Below, in pieces: positions 63,553 through 64,000 of a stretch of 64,000 nucleotides of DNA. The stretch is from the NCBI RefSeq assembly GCF_020882245.1, contig NC_083597.1, positions 14,356,581-14,420,580 on the forward strand, given 5' to 3'. Source of the stretch: Rhopalosiphum padi (lineage: Eukaryota; Arthropoda; Insecta; Hemiptera; Aphididae). Position numbers and translations under genes: made by a program. Position 1 is the stretch's first letter, and every line of letters begins with the position of its first letter. The notes beneath the pieces are model-generated. The model did no database searches. It saw only the letters and a list, made by a program, of their open reading frames with translations, and was not told where the DNA came from.

Positions 63553-64000
63553 CTATATATAAAATAGTGTAATCAACCTTAAGTAAAAATAATTTTATTG
63601 AAAGCCAAAGCCACTTATGCAAGTAAGTAAATAAAATATAATAATAATAATATATTAATATCACTTTTAAAGAAAAGCTCATTTAAATTTAATAATTAAA
63701 AATCTAATTATGCAAAAATATAAAGCATGGATGGCTACGTATATAAATTTTATTACTTTATAAAAGAAAAAAGTATTTGCAAAATCAAATCATATACAGT
63801 TGAAAATTTGAAATAAATATTTATATTTATTTTAAACAAATTCGTTAAACCAGTGATAGCTTTTACGTACTTATAAAAAAGTGCATTCCTTTCATAATTG
63901 AGACAGGGGTTGTAGACTGTAATGCGCTGTTGAGTTGATTCTCGAGATTTACTTTATGTAGCTATTAAAAGGTAGGTATGCATGTACGAGTTGATTTGAT
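63553..64000. other. AT-rich window end, no gene seen
   Basis: No coding exon or repeat terminus recognised. The 61-codon frame on the minus strand is AT-driven. Confidence 0.45.

Noticed and set aside
1..64000. tRNA, rRNA, CRISPR arrays, bacterial operons or horizontally acquired genes
   Set aside because: No cloverleaf with A and B boxes, no rRNA core sequence, no spaced direct repeats and no prokaryote-like gene cluster were seen. The gene structures are consistently eukaryotic.

Overview
This window is AT-rich animal nuclear DNA. Its genes are spread out, split by GT-AG introns, and surrounded by short transposon remnants. The proteins are clearly metazoan. The repeat style (many small hAT-type MITEs, ISXO2-like and ZBED/FAM200-like transposase relics) and an insect-type cysteine-rich GPI protein suggest an aphid or close hemipteran relative. 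The species call is inference; the gene models were built by reading splice sites and checking codon phase by hand.

Layout. 1-1000: two adjacent hAT-type MITEs. 1005-1753 (-): a small three-exon single-NHR protein of the Neuralized/NEURL4 type. 1754-6623: intergenic DNA with MITEs. 6624-16392 (+): a complete seven-exon homologue of the zinc-dependent ester hydrolase C11orf54/PTD012, whose introns hold much of the local transposon load. 17868-20677 (-): a nine-exon, 611-residue secreted, cysteine-rich, GPI-anchored protein of unknown function. 20678-25207: transposon relics. 25208-26632 (+): a single-exon nucleoporin NDC1. 26969-29009 (-): an eight-exon adenosine kinase, convergent with NDC1. 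32026-35242 (-): a three-exon PWWP plus integrase-binding-domain protein (LEDGF/HRP2/JASPer type). 35243-53892: about 18.6 kb with no confident coding exon, holding nested hAT and palindromic elements, two GC-rich promoter-like blocks and an ISXO2-like relic. 53893-59523 (+): a nine-exon gene for a 598-residue protein with paxillin-like LD motifs, no LIM domain and a cysteine-rich tail. 59524-64000: a MITE, a Jockey-like ORF1 relic and a 0.7-kb hAT-type element.

The genes do not form a pathway; this is ordinary eukaryotic neighbourhood order. The most notable items are the LIM-less paxillin-like LD protein, the stand-alone NHR protein, the intronless NDC1, and several transposon insertions whose target-site duplications or host sequences can be read directly, including a hAT MITE inside a palindromic element whose other arm preserves the empty site.
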